Part shown: one piece after another, positions 17,832 through 26,646 of the stretch
Position numbering within the stretch: the first letter of the stretch is position 1
Layout: each line of letters begins with the position of its first letter
Origin: Fen-999 sp035505955
GTDB taxonomy: Bacteria; Pseudomonadota; Gammaproteobacteria; Burkholderiales; Rhodocyclaceae
Assembly: GCA_035505955.1 (NCBI GenBank)
Contig: DATJQH010000166.1
Location: 1 to 38,283, forward strand
Direction: 5' to 3'
DNA: 38,283 bases
Notes under the pieces: model-generated
Told to the model about the DNA's origin: nothing
What the model saw: only the letters and a program-made list of their open reading frames with translations
Database searches by the model: none
Translations under genes and position numbers: made by a program

Positions 17832-18565
17832 AGATTCTTGTCGTCCTGGCGGCGATCGTCGTGATGGCGATTGCGATGGCCCCCGCTTCGCTGGTCGACC
17901 GCGAATTGCGGGAAGTCACCCACGGGGACGTCCGGCTCGGGAGGACCGAAGGAACGATCTGGCACGGTCAGGGCACGATCGACGTCAAGGATTCCGGTAC
18001 GCAGGAATGGAAGGCCTGGCACGAACTGCGCTGGTCACTGGATTTGGCGGACCTCTTGCGCGGGTGGCTGGCGTGGCGCGTAATGATTGAAGGTGCGGAA
18101 CCGGCACAGCTTGCCATTGGTCCGGCACACTGGCGTGCCACGAATCTCACGCTAGCCGGTCCCGCCCGATACCTGGTGCAACACCTCGCCAATCCGCTGG
18201 CGAAGCTGGGTTGGCAGGGCGACCTGAGCGTCGCCACACCCAATCTGGAATGTTCCTGGCAGGGAATCTGCGACGGCACCGTGCGCGCCCGCTGGCTCAA
18301 CGCGGGATGCGATTGTTTGCCGGGCCAGGTCTTCGGTGACTATTCCGTCGATGCAACTGTTGCCATGGGCGATGTCCGCTTCAACCTGATGACTCTGGCC
18401 GGCCAGATCCATGTGGACGGAACCGGCGGATTCTCGAACGAGAAGCCGCTGACATTGGATGCCACGATCAGTGGTGACCCGGTGATCATGAGTCGCCTGC
18501 CGGCAGTGGCCAGCCCCTGGGCCACACCGACTACGGATCCGGCTGTCTGGAAGATCCATTTGTAG
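17828..18565 (+). CDS. gspN: Type II secretion protein GspN
   Basis: A 245-residue protein with an N-terminal membrane anchor (about 1-20) and a beta-rich periplasmic body: GDVRLGRTEGTIWHGQGTIDV, then repeated VRWLN/GDVRFNLMTLAGQIHVDGTG units. This is the GspN pattern. GspN is not found in every T2SS, and its exact role is unclear. It overlaps gspM by four bases and ends the operon. The next gene is about 140 bases away. Confidence 0.86.
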   Translation: MKILVVLAAIVVMAIAMAPASLVDRELREVTHGDVRLGRTEGTIWHGQGTIDVKDSGTQEWKAWHELRWSLDLADLLRGWLAWRVMIEGAEPAQLAIGPAHWRATNLTLAGPARYLVQHLANPLAKLGWQGDLSVATPNLECSWQGICDGTVRARWLNAGCDCLPGQVFGDYSVDATVAMGDVRFNLMTLAGQIHVDGTGGFSNEKPLTLDATISGDPVIMSRLPAVASPWATPTTDPAVWKIHL

Positions 18566-18707
18566 TCCGTTCAGACCCATGACCGTCGCAATTTCCGGCG
18601 GGAAATCCGGTTATCATTACGGCGCTTGTCGGTCCCGATTTTCGGGAATGTGACAGATTCGCTGTCTAGCCGTGAGCGTTCGCGGTGCCTTTCGGGAGGG
18701 TGAAAGA
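18566..18707. other. Gap between gspN and the EPS export gene
   Basis: This 142-base gap holds a short perfect hairpin, TCCCGA-TTT-TCGGGA at 18633-18647, with no T tract after it, so it is not a standard terminator. TATCAT at 18612-18617 could be a -10 element, but no matching -35 was seen. It may be the start of the EPS transcription unit. Confidence 0.3.
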
Positions 18708-19319
18708 ATGTTGCGATTCATGACCATGCCGGTCTTCGGCGTTCTCTTGGCTTTTTCGGCGCTGTTTGCGGGCTGTTCATCGTATCCGCCTGCGCCTGCC
18801 ACGGCAGCGACGTCGAACTACAAGTACATTATCGGTCCGGGCGACACTCTCAACATCGTCGTATGGCGCAACCCGGAGTTGACCACAACTGTGCCGGTCC
18901 GTCCGGACGGCAAGATTGCGGCACCACTCGTCGAAGACATGCAGGCGATGGGGAAGGATGCGGCTACGCTATCGCGCGATATCGAGAAGGCACTTTCGAA
19001 GTACATTCGGGATCCTGTCGTTACCGTGGTCGTAACTACTTTTGTCGGACCCTACAGCGAGCAGATTCGTGTGGTTGGAGAGGCGACGAAGCCGCAGGTT
19101 CTTCCGTACAAGCAAAAGATGACTCTGCTTGACGTCATGATCGCAGTCGGTGGCATGACGGACTTCGCCGACGGCAACAGTGCATCGATCCTGCGCACGG
19201 CGGAAGGCAACAAGCAGTACAGCGTTCGTATCGCCGATTTGGTGAAGCGCGGCGACGTGTCCGCCAACGTCGAGATGCAGCCTGGTGACGTCGTCATCAT
19301 TCCGCAAGGCTGGTTCTGA
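18708..19319 (+). CDS. Polysaccharide export lipoprotein, XrtA/PEP-CTERM-associated (Wza/EpsE-like, TIGR03027)
   Basis: A 203-residue outer-membrane polysaccharide export protein. The lipoprotein signal ends at the lipobox FAGC with C23. The polysaccharide export domain starts at about residue 37 (YIIGPGDTLNIVVWRNPELT, VRPDGKIAAPLVEDMQA) and is followed by one SLBB domain (IRVVGEATKPQVLPYKQKMTLLDVMIAVGG). It is much shorter than E. coli Wza and lacks its C-terminal helix, as is usual for this XrtA-associated type. That leaves the pore through the outer membrane to another protein. The ATG at 18708 has GGGAGGG upstream; a GTG at 18672 would put 12 residues before the signal peptide and is less likely. 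Confidence 0.92.
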   Translation: MLRFMTMPVFGVLLAFSALFAGCSSYPPAPATAATSNYKYIIGPGDTLNIVVWRNPELTTTVPVRPDGKIAAPLVEDMQAMGKDAATLSRDIEKALSKYIRDPVVTVVVTTFVGPYSEQIRVVGEATKPQVLPYKQKMTLLDVMIAVGGMTDFADGNSASILRTAEGNKQYSVRIADLVKRGDVSANVEMQPGDVVIIPQGWF

Positions 19320-19370
19320 TACATCCGGTTAACTTGATGTCGGTTTCAGTGAAGCGATTGGGCAGCGCAG

Positions 19371-20951
19371 ATGAATGACAAGCTGTTGTTGAAGTTGATG
19401 CTGAACCTGCGGGCGATATGGAAGTATCGCTGGCGAGGCGTGTATGTCGCATTTGGCGTGGCGGTTCTCTGCGCGATCATCGTGTTTGCGATCCCGAGCA
19501 AGTATGAGGCCTCTGCCCGCATTTACGCTGATACCGACTCCATTCTGAAGCCACTGATGGCCGGAATGACCGTGCAACCTGATATCAACCAGCGCGTGGC
19601 AATGTTGAGTCGCGTTGTCATAAGCCGGCCAAACGTCGAGCAGTTGATTCATGTCACCGGACTTGACGAGGATGCGAAGACGCCTGCGGAACGAGAGCGG
19701 CTGATCGATCAAGTCATGGATGTGCTTGAGCTGCAGAAGCCCACCGGCGAACGCAATGCCAACATCTACGTCGTGAAATTCCGTGATGTGAAGCAGCAAA
19801 GAGCAAAGCACGTGGTCGAGGTGCTCGTATCCATGTTCATCGATACGAGCAAGGGCGGAGGTGAGAGCGACGCGGCGGCTGCGAAGACGTTCTTGGGCGA
19901 ACAGGCCTCAGCGTATGAGAAGAAGCTTCGCGATGCCGAGAACAAGTTGAAGGAATTCAAGCTGAAGAATATGGATACTGCCACGGCCAACGATGGGAAG
20001 GACTATTTCGCCCAGATGGCCTTGGCGGAGCAGCAATTGCACGAGGCGCAGCTGCAATTGCGTGAGGCGGAGAACTCTCGCGATGCGTTCCGGCGCGGGC
20101 TGGCAGGCGAGGACTTGGCCAATGGGCCGCCGGGCAGCGCGTCATCGGGTGGTGCAGGCGAAGGGATCTCCGACATCGACGCTCGACTTGATGCGATGAA
20201 GCGCAACCTGGACAGCTTGCTGCAGCGCTATACCGAGGACCATCCAGATGTTGTCGGCGCTCGTCGTGTGATTCGGGAATTGGAGGATCAACGGCGGCGG
20301 CTCGTCGATCACTATCGCAAGGCGGGGGTACCTCTTATTCAGGCGGCCACGACTGGCCCGCGTGCGTCGGAGCAACTGAAGGTTTCTCTAGCTCAGGCCG
20401 AGGCCAGTGTTGCTTCGTTGCGCGCACGGGTTGGCGAATACTCGGGCCGCTATCAGAAGCTGCGCGAAATGGCTCGCCAGGCACCACAGTACGAGGCCGA
20501 ATTGGCCCAGTTGAACCGGGATTACGAGGTTAACAAGAAGAACTATGAAAGCCTCATTGCGCGGCGTGAGTCGGCGAATATCTCGGGCGACATGCAGTCG
20601 GTAGCCGGCGTGGCCGATTTCCGGCTGGTGGATCCACCTCGAGTATCGCCCCAGCCCGTGTTCCCGAATCGCTTGCTGTTGTTGAGCTTATCACTCCTCT
20701 TGGCACTCGGTGCCGGTATGGGCGTCATGGTCGCTTCCGATAGGCTTCGACCGTGCTTCTATGAGCGTTCGCAACTGCGCGAAGTAACGGGATTGCCTAT
20801 TCTGGGTGTTGTTTCGCTTGCAGTTAACGATCAAATGAGAGTTGCCCAGAAACAGGATCTGACACGCATGGCCAAGATGGCAGGTGCCATGTCCGCAGGG
20901 TACTTGGTTATTGTGGTGGCGGGACACCTGCTCACCCGGACTGTCGGCTGA
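19371..20951 (+). CDS. EPS chain-length determinant, XrtA-associated (Wzc N-terminal type, EpsF-like, TIGR03007)
   Basis: A 526-residue polysaccharide co-polymerase of the inner membrane. Membrane helix 1 is at about 26-44. It is followed by the Wzz signature (YEASARIYADTDSILKPLMAGM), a long helical coiled-coil region at about 170-400, the GNVR-like repeat (NRDYEVNKKNYESLIARRESANIS), helix 2 at about 434-455, and a last hydrophobic segment near 505-523. The tyrosine kinase domain is not fused but encoded by the next gene, as in the EpsF/EpsG arrangement. It controls chain length and couples polymerisation to export. Confidence 0.93.
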   Translation: MNDKLLLKLMLNLRAIWKYRWRGVYVAFGVAVLCAIIVFAIPSKYEASARIYADTDSILKPLMAGMTVQPDINQRVAMLSRVVISRPNVEQLIHVTGLDEDAKTPAERERLIDQVMDVLELQKPTGERNANIYVVKFRDVKQQRAKHVVEVLVSMFIDTSKGGGESDAAAAKTFLGEQASAYEKKLRDAENKLKEFKLKNMDTATANDGKDYFAQMALAEQQLHEAQLQLREAENSRDAFRRGLAGEDLANGPPGSASSGGAGEGISDIDARLDAMKRNLDSLLQRYTEDHPDVVGARRVIRELEDQRRRLVDHYRKAGVPLIQAATTGPRASEQLKVSLAQAEASVASLRARVGEYSGRYQKLREMARQAPQYEAELAQLNRDYEVNKKNYESLIARRESANISGDMQSVAGVADFRLVDPPRVSPQPVFPNRLLLLSLSLLLALGAGMGVMVASDRLRPCFYERSQLREVTGLPILGVVSLAVNDQMRVAQKQDLTRMAKMAGAMSAGYLVIVVAGHLLTRTVG

Positions 20952-20963
20952 GGATACTGTCTC

Positions 20964-21845
20964 ATGAGCCTAATAGAAAAGGCTGTTGAACGTCTGGACG
21001 AATTGCACCCAAAGGTGACTGGTGCTGATAGTTCGGTTCAACAGGAATTGCGCCCTTCCTTTACCGAGATTCGCGAGCAGCGCTTCGGCGGTAGCCCTGT
21101 CAAGTCCGGTCCCGCGACAGCAAACGAAGTCACCCTTGATCTCGTCAAGCTGCACGCATCCGGTATCGTGACCCCGGATCAGCCAAAGACGCTCATTGCG
21201 GAAGAGTTTCGCGTCGTCAAGCGGCCGCTGCTGACTAACGTCACGAACCCAGCTGCACCCATCCGCAACTCGAATCTGATCATGGTCACGAGTTCGTTGC
21301 CTGGCGAAGGCAAGAGTTTCACTGCGGCCAATCTGGCAATCAGTATTGCGATGGAGTTGGATCGTACCGTCCTGCTGGTCGATGCTGACGTGGCGCGCCC
21401 GTCGCTGCCGCGTCTAATGGGGTTTTCCGAAGATAGAGGTTTGCTGGACATTCTGCAAGACAAGACGCTTCGACTGAGTGATGTGTTGCTGAAAACCAAT
21501 ATTCCCAAGTTGTCTATCCTGCCGGCAGGGACCCGAGACACGCAATCTACGGAACTGCTTGCGAGCGAAAACATGGGGCGGTTGTTGAGCGAATTGTCCA
21601 AGCGCTACGCCGATCGAATCATCATTTTCGATTCTCCCCCGTTGCTGCTCACTACCGAGGCACGGGTTCTGGCAGCCCGCATGGGGCAGATCGTGTTTGT
21701 CGTGCGTGCCGAGGAAACCCCACAAAGTGCCGTCAGGGAAGCCTTGGGTACGATCGAGGCTTGTCCTGTGAAACTGTTAGTGCTCAACCAGGCGCGCAAT
21801 GTGGAGCGTGCCGCGTATGGCTACGGGTATGGATACGGCTATTGA
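20964..21845 (+). CDS. XrtA-associated tyrosine autokinase (BY-kinase, EpsG-like, TIGR03018)
   Basis: A 293-residue cytoplasmic bacterial tyrosine kinase. Walker A SSLPGEGKS is at about 110-118, Walker A' VLLVDADVARPS at about 138, and Walker B IIIFDSPPLLL follows. The last nine residues alternate Tyr and Gly, giving five tyrosines at 285, 287, 289, 291 and 293, the expected autophosphorylation cluster. It should be activated by the cytoplasmic end of the chain-length protein encoded just upstream (12-base gap). The DNA coding the Tyr-Gly tail is read in another frame as the probable start of the next gene. Confidence 0.94.
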   Translation: MSLIEKAVERLDELHPKVTGADSSVQQELRPSFTEIREQRFGGSPVKSGPATANEVTLDLVKLHASGIVTPDQPKTLIAEEFRVVKRPLLTNVTNPAAPIRNSNLIMVTSSLPGEGKSFTAANLAISIAMELDRTVLLVDADVARPSLPRLMGFSEDRGLLDILQDKTLRLSDVLLKTNIPKLSILPAGTRDTQSTELLASENMGRLLSELSKRYADRIIIFDSPPLLLTTEARVLAARMGQIVFVVRAEETPQSAVREALGTIEACPVKLLVLNQARNVERAAYGYGYGYGY

Positions 21846-23379
21846 ACGCGGTCCGGGTTTGAGATGCCTGCATGCCGTTTCGGTGCGTCGTGTTGCGATG
21901 GCAGCTATCGCATCATTGGGCGGCAGCATTGCCTACGGCGGATCTTGGGTTGTCGAGCCCCAAGTAGCGGTTAGCACAGATTACAGCTCAAATATGGCGC
22001 TCGCCACATCGTCTCCGCTGAGCGGTTGGACTACGGATGTGGCGCCGGGTCTGAGGGTCAACGGCGCCGGGGCGCGCCTGAAGGGATTTCTTGATTACAA
22101 GCGCGATTATCTCACCTACAGCGCGAATTCTGGCTGGAACCGACAGGCGAATCAGCTGAGTTCGTTCGGCAATCTGGAAGTCGTCGAGAAATGGTTCTAC
22201 GTCGACGCTAGTGCAAACATCTTCCAGCGCAACCTATTCGTCTTTGGGCCAACCTCTACCAATCAGCTATATGCAGGAGCGGCGCTAGGAGAAACAAAAA
22301 CTTATCAGGTGGCGCCATATATCCGCGGCCGACTGTCCAGCGTGGCCGAGTATCTGGTTCGCGCGGATTCCATCGAGAGCAAATCGAACGATCCGGCGCT
22401 TGTTCCAACTCGAGTCAACCAGCTTGTCGGGTCGTTGAAGAGCCTGGCTACGTCCGGGATCATCGGTTGGTTCACGGATTTCGGTGAAACCAGAGTCAGG
22501 AATGATGTGCTTGGCACTCGAGGCGATGATCGTGTCCGAGGAGGTCTGATCGTTTCATTGGGGGCAAGGGCGCACTTGTCGCTTTCAGAGGGCCGCGAGA
22601 CAACCGACTTCGCGAGTGCTGAGAAGGTCACGGCGTCGACGCCGGGAGTGGGGTTCGATTGGTCACCGACTCAGCACACGAAGATCGCAGCCCTCGGTGA
22701 GCGGCGCTTTTTTGGTAACGGCCACAACCTTGTCTTCATGCATACGACGCCGATGACCGCATGGAAGTACTCGGACATCAAAGATTTCACGGTCCTGCCT
22801 TTGGCGCTGGCGGGGTTCAATCCAGGGTCGATCTATGAACTGATGTCGAACCTCTTGGAAGCGAGTATCGCCGACCCGCTGGAACGCAGCCGAGCAGTTC
22901 GCGCACGGCTGGACGAGTTGGCAGCTTCCGCACCGGTGGCTGGGGGAGGCGGTCTTCAGACCTCTCGCTTCTACATCGACCGTGTGCAGGAGGCGTCTGC
23001 TGCCCTCTTGGGCAAGAGAAACACGGTTACGCTGGTCTTTTCTCAGCGTACGGACCAACTGCCGGCTTTTGCCCCGCCCGCTGTCGACAACTTCAGTCAG
23101 TACGACTCAGACATTCGACAGCGGAACGCCACTCTAACGTGGCTTCACTATTTGACGCCGCGGACTACCACGAATATTGCAGTAATCCGGACGGTGACGG
23201 ATGGTTTGAACACAGGAGCGGCACGGTCGAAGCAAAGTATTGCGGCGGGGACAGTGACGGTTCGAGTTACACAGAAAACGTCTGCGGCCATCGGGGTGCG
23301 AGAGACGCGTGGGGACAACACATTGATGGGATCTTTCCATGAACACGCGCTCCTGGGCTCGCTGGTGCAACGGTTCTAG
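21817..23379 (+). CDS. Outer-membrane protein, PEP-CTERM system-associated (TIGR03016, EpsL-like)
   Basis: A protein of about 520 residues. A hydrophobic signal segment (RRVAMAAIASLGGSIAYGGS) is followed by a chain of alternating strands such as LKGFLDYKRDYLTYSA, WFYVDASANIFQRN and TVTVRVTQKTSAAIGVRET, ending in Phe, as outer-membrane beta barrels do. This is the profile of the TIGR03016 family found in XrtA-type EPS loci, where it is thought to form the outer-membrane EPS channel. The start is uncertain. ATG codons occur at 21799, 21817 and 21829, all overlapping the kinase gene. 21817 was chosen because a GGAG lies ten bases before it. The function is inferred from family and context. Confidence 0.85.
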   Translation: MATGMDTAIERGPGLRCLHAVSVRRVAMAAIASLGGSIAYGGSWVVEPQVAVSTDYSSNMALATSSPLSGWTTDVAPGLRVNGAGARLKGFLDYKRDYLTYSANSGWNRQANQLSSFGNLEVVEKWFYVDASANIFQRNLFVFGPTSTNQLYAGAALGETKTYQVAPYIRGRLSSVAEYLVRADSIESKSNDPALVPTRVNQLVGSLKSLATSGIIGWFTDFGETRVRNDVLGTRGDDRVRGGLIVSLGARAHLSLSEGRETTDFASAEKVTASTPGVGFDWSPTQHTKIAALGERRFFGNGHNLVFMHTTPMTAWKYSDIKDFTVLPLALAGFNPGSIYELMSNLLEASIADPLERSRAVRARLDELAASAPVAGGGGLQTSRFYIDRVQEASAALLGKRNTVTLVFSQRTDQLPAFAPPAVDNFSQYDSDIRQRNATLTWLHYLTPRTTTNIAVIRTVTDGLNTGAARSKQSIAAGTVTVRVTQKTSAAIGVRETRGDNTLMGSFHEHALLGSLVQRF

Positions 23380-23402
23380 ATTGTCCAAGGCGCACGAATA
23401 AT

Positions 23403-24500
23403 ATGTACGAAGAATTCTACGGGTTGACCGAAAAACCCTTCCAAACCAATCCCGACCCATCGTTCTACTTCGGCAGCCGGCAGCATCGGCGTGCAATGGC
23501 CTATCTGGAATACGGCCTGCATCGCAATGAGGGCTTTATCGTCATTACCGGAGAAGTTGGTGCGGGAAAGACTACGCTCGTGCGAAGCCTGCTGTCCAAA
23601 CTGGATCCGGATAAATTCATCGCTGCGCACTTGGTCAGCACGCAACTTGATGCCGACAACGCGCTGAAGCTGGTGGCGTCCGTGTTTGGGATTCCGATTT
23701 CAGGAGAGTCGAAAGCTGATCTACTGATTGCCATCGAGGCCACGTTGGTGGATGCCTATCGAGCCGGCAAGCGCTGCCTGCTGATTGTGGACGAGGCACA
23801 GAACCTGACTATGCAGGCGGTGGAAGAGTTGCGCATGCTTTCCAACTTTCAACTCAACACGCACGCATTGATGCAGAGTTTTTTGGTGGGGCAGCCGGAG
23901 TTTCGGTACACACTCCAGAGTCCGCAACTGACTCAGTTGAGGCAACGGGTCATCGCCGCATGCCACATCGGCCCAATGGATGCGGCGGAAACAAAGGCCT
24001 ATGTCGAGCATCGGCTGACTCACTGCGGCTGGACGGATTCACCGAGTTTCTCGGCCGACGCTTTCCCGGCTATTCATGAGGGCAGCGGGGGGATACCGCG
24101 GCGCATCAATGCCATTTGCGACCGCCTGCTGCTTTCCGGTTTCCTTTCGAACAACAAGACGTTCTCTGAACCTGACGTCTTCGAGGTCGTGCGGGAGATC
24201 GAGAATGAGACCGTGGCGCCGAAGTTGGCTGGTGGGGCTGTTCCGCCGCCTGCGGCAACATTGCGTCAGGGCACCACCGAACATGCTCTACCAATGTCAG
24301 GCAGTCCGAGGGCGGCGATAAACTCATTGGCCCAGGATGACTTGCTCCTTCGCGTAGGCCAGCTTGAGGACAGGATCATTCGAATTGAGGCGGCTGTGGA
24401 CGGCTTGTTGCGAAACAATTCGAGTTCGCTTGCCTTGCTGGGCAGATTGGTCGATAGCTTCGAGAAACTGGCACCGCCAGACTTGGCTAGCCCCGATTGA
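23403..24500 (+). CDS. XrtA/PEP-CTERM-associated secretion ATPase (ExeA/GspA-like AAA, TIGR03015)
   Basis: A 365-residue AAA ATPase. It opens MYEEFYGLTEKPFQTNPDPSFYF, the typical start of the family. Walker A GEVGAGKTT is at about 50-58, Walker B LLIVDEAQNL near 125, and the lid has GGIPRRINAICDRLLLSGFL. From about 275 the chain becomes low-complexity, then ends with a coiled coil (VGQLEDRIIRIEAAVDGLL). It is homologous to GspA/ExeA, which helps place the T2SS secretin, but lacks the membrane helix and peptidoglycan-binding domain of full ExeA. It lies between the outer-membrane protein and the flippase genes. Its biochemical role in EPS export is not established. Confidence 0.9.
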   Translation: MYEEFYGLTEKPFQTNPDPSFYFGSRQHRRAMAYLEYGLHRNEGFIVITGEVGAGKTTLVRSLLSKLDPDKFIAAHLVSTQLDADNALKLVASVFGIPISGESKADLLIAIEATLVDAYRAGKRCLLIVDEAQNLTMQAVEELRMLSNFQLNTHALMQSFLVGQPEFRYTLQSPQLTQLRQRVIAACHIGPMDAAETKAYVEHRLTHCGWTDSPSFSADAFPAIHEGSGGIPRRINAICDRLLLSGFLSNNKTFSEPDVFEVVREIENETVAPKLAGGAVPPPAATLRQGTTEHALPMSGSPRAAINSLAQDDLLLRVGQLEDRIIRIEAAVDGLLRNNSSSLALLGRLVDSFEKLAPPDLASPD

Positions 24501-24517
24501 GTGGCGTCGTTCGGTCG

Positions 24518-26041
24518 ATGAACTCCTCGCGGCGCGCTCCAGGTATCGCGCGAAACGCAATCGCCAACTGGGTTTCGTTCGTCGTTACTGCGCTCGTCGG
24601 TTTCTTCCTGTCGCCTTTTCTGGTCGGCCATCTTGGGGCCACCCAGTATGGCCTCTGGGCATTTCTTGCCGGAATTACTCTCTATCTAGGTCTTCTTGAT
24701 ATCGGGATTCGGCAAGCCGTTAACCGTTACGTTGCACATCATCGTGCAATTGGCGAACACGACCAATGTGGTGCCATCGTATCCACCGCAATTAAGTTGT
24801 TCCTGTTGCTCGGAATCGTGACGCTATTCCTATCGGGAGCCATCGCGCTCCTTGCACCGCGTGTCTTCAATATTCCTGATGCGCTAGTCGATGACGCCAG
24901 GATCGTGATTGTTCTTGGTGGTCTGACCGTGGCAGTGTCGTTGATTGGCGGAGCATTCGGCGGCGTGCTTACGGGCCTGCAGCGATTTGACGTCATTGCC
25001 TACATCGAAATCTCGGTACTAGCGCTCCGCACGATCGCCATCGTGATTGCCATTCGAAGTGGCTATGGGCTCGTCATGCTCGCCTCCATTCAGCTGGTGG
25101 CCTCGATTCTTAACGGGGTTGGATTCAGGGTAGCAATTCGCAGACTGTTTGCGGACCTGGATCTTCGCTTGCGTGGTCTGGTCTTGCCACAAGCACGGAT
25201 GCTCCTGTCGTTCGGAGCCTCGATGAGCGTGATTTTTCTTCTTGGCCGGCTTGTTTCCTATAGCGATTCAATAATAATCGCTGCAATTCTTCCGATCGAG
25301 GCGGTCACATTCTTCGGAATTGCCGGAACCTTAGCCAACTACGCCAAGGACGCGACGGCTGCATTGGCATACGTACTGATGCCGCGCGTGAGTGCCCTCG
25401 CAGCAACGGGCAGTGGTAGGGTCAAGGATGAGGTTCTGGCCGTTGCCGGCATTGGGACCCTGCTCACAACGCCGATGGCAATTGTCTTTGTCATTCAGGG
25501 TGAATCGTTCATTTCGCTCTGGATGGGATCGGCCTACGGACCCACATCCGGAGAAATCCTCAGGATTCTTGCGTTCGTGGTTTGGCTCGAGGCGGGACGA
25601 TCCATCATCATCAATGCACTCGTCGGGGTGGGCAAACAACGAATCCTCATTCCGGGTCTCGCTTTCGAAGCGATATGCAAGATAGGGTTGAGTTTTGCGC
25701 TCGCGGGTCGGCTGGGATTACCGGGTGTGGCGCTGGGCACCCTCATTCCCAGCGTGTTCGTGAATCTGGCTTATATGCCCCGTTGCCTGTCGACCGCGAC
25801 AGGGGTTTCTGTTAGCCTTTATCTGCGACGAAGTTTGTTGCTTCCAACAGCCGCATGCGCGCCATTTGCTTTGGCGATCGCATTGATCGAGCGATATGCT
25901 CCTGCCACAAGCTTGTGGCTCTTCTTTGTGGAGGTCTTGCTGGTCTTGCCTTTGGTACCCGCAGCCGCCTGGTTCGTGTGTCTGACAGATTCTGAGAAGC
26001 TGCTTGCAAGAGCACTAGTTACAAGATTGGTCGGGAGGTAG
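24518..26041 (+). CDS. Polysaccharide flippase, Wzx/MATE-like
   Basis: A 507-residue integral membrane protein with about 12-14 hydrophobic segments spread over the whole chain. It begins with the family pattern ARNAIANWVSFVVTALVGFFLSPFLVGHLGATQYGLWAFL. It should flip the undecaprenyl-linked repeat unit to the periplasm. A TTG at 24497, overlapping the stop of the ATPase gene, would add seven residues; neither start has a clear ribosome site. Base composition is visibly less GC-rich than in the gsp genes. Function by family and context; the substrate is unknown. Confidence 0.88.
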   Translation: MNSSRRAPGIARNAIANWVSFVVTALVGFFLSPFLVGHLGATQYGLWAFLAGITLYLGLLDIGIRQAVNRYVAHHRAIGEHDQCGAIVSTAIKLFLLLGIVTLFLSGAIALLAPRVFNIPDALVDDARIVIVLGGLTVAVSLIGGAFGGVLTGLQRFDVIAYIEISVLALRTIAIVIAIRSGYGLVMLASIQLVASILNGVGFRVAIRRLFADLDLRLRGLVLPQARMLLSFGASMSVIFLLGRLVSYSDSIIIAAILPIEAVTFFGIAGTLANYAKDATAALAYVLMPRVSALAATGSGRVKDEVLAVAGIGTLLTTPMAIVFVIQGESFISLWMGSAYGPTSGEILRILAFVVWLEAGRSIIINALVGVGKQRILIPGLAFEAICKIGLSFALAGRLGLPGVALGTLIPSVFVNLAYMPRCLSTATGVSVSLYLRRSLLLPTAACAPFALAIALIERYAPATSLWLFFVEVLLVLPLVPAAAWFVCLTDSEKLLARALVTRLVGR

Positions 26042-26127
26042 TTGCGTCTGTACGTCTCTCTGGACGTGTGCAGTAGGCCGAATTGATCGATCGCATTTAT
26101 GTGTCTTCCTTACGGTGATGGAGAAGC

Positions 26128-26643
26128 ATGAGGCTGTTAGCTGATCTACGTGATGATCTGTTGGCCAAGCAAGCACTGTATTCGCAGTACGGCGACAAGC
26201 ACTCGATGATTCGTATCATCCTTGCTGATGGGACGCTCGCCAACGTGCTGTATCGCCTCCAATCCGCGTTGGTGCGTTGGCACCTGACTCCGTTGGCCTT
26301 GTTGGCACACTGGTTCAATAAGTGGCTTAACGGATGCGTAATTGGAGTGCATGCCCAATTTGGTCCGGGGCTAGTGCTGATTCATCCGATTGGCGTCGTC
26401 ATCAACTCCGCCGTCAAAGGCGGACGCAACGTGCGCATCGAGAGCGGTGTTGTCATCGGAGAGAATCGTGGCCGCTTTCCTGTTCTCGGCGATGACCTGT
26501 TTATCGGTTCTGGAGCAAAAATCATCGGCGAGGTTGTCTTGGGAACGGGAGCGCGGGTTGGCGCCAACGCAGTGGTGCTTAGAGACGTAGCACCCGGCAC
26601 AACTGTCGTTGGCATTCCGGCAAAGCCACTCCAGGTTGTCTGA
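26128..26643 (+). CDS. Serine acetyltransferase-like hexapeptide O-acetyltransferase
   Basis: A 171-residue left-handed beta-helix acyltransferase. The hexapeptide repeats run from about residue 70 to 165 (IGVHAQFGPGLVLIHPIGVVINSAVKGGRNVRI, then GSGAKIIGEVVLGTGARVGANAVVL) and end with the CysE-like VVGIPAKPLQ. The catalytic His is in LIHPIGVVI. The N-terminal CysE dimer domain is mostly absent, so it is more likely an acetyltransferase acting on an EPS sugar than the cysteine-pathway enzyme. The ATG at 26128 has GGAG five bases upstream. It ends three bases from the convergent glycosyltransferase. Confidence 0.85.
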   Translation: MRLLADLRDDLLAKQALYSQYGDKHSMIRIILADGTLANVLYRLQSALVRWHLTPLALLAHWFNKWLNGCVIGVHAQFGPGLVLIHPIGVVINSAVKGGRNVRIESGVVIGENRGRFPVLGDDLFIGSGAKIIGEVVLGTGARVGANAVVLRDVAPGTTVVGIPAKPLQVV

Positions 26644-26646
26644 GTG

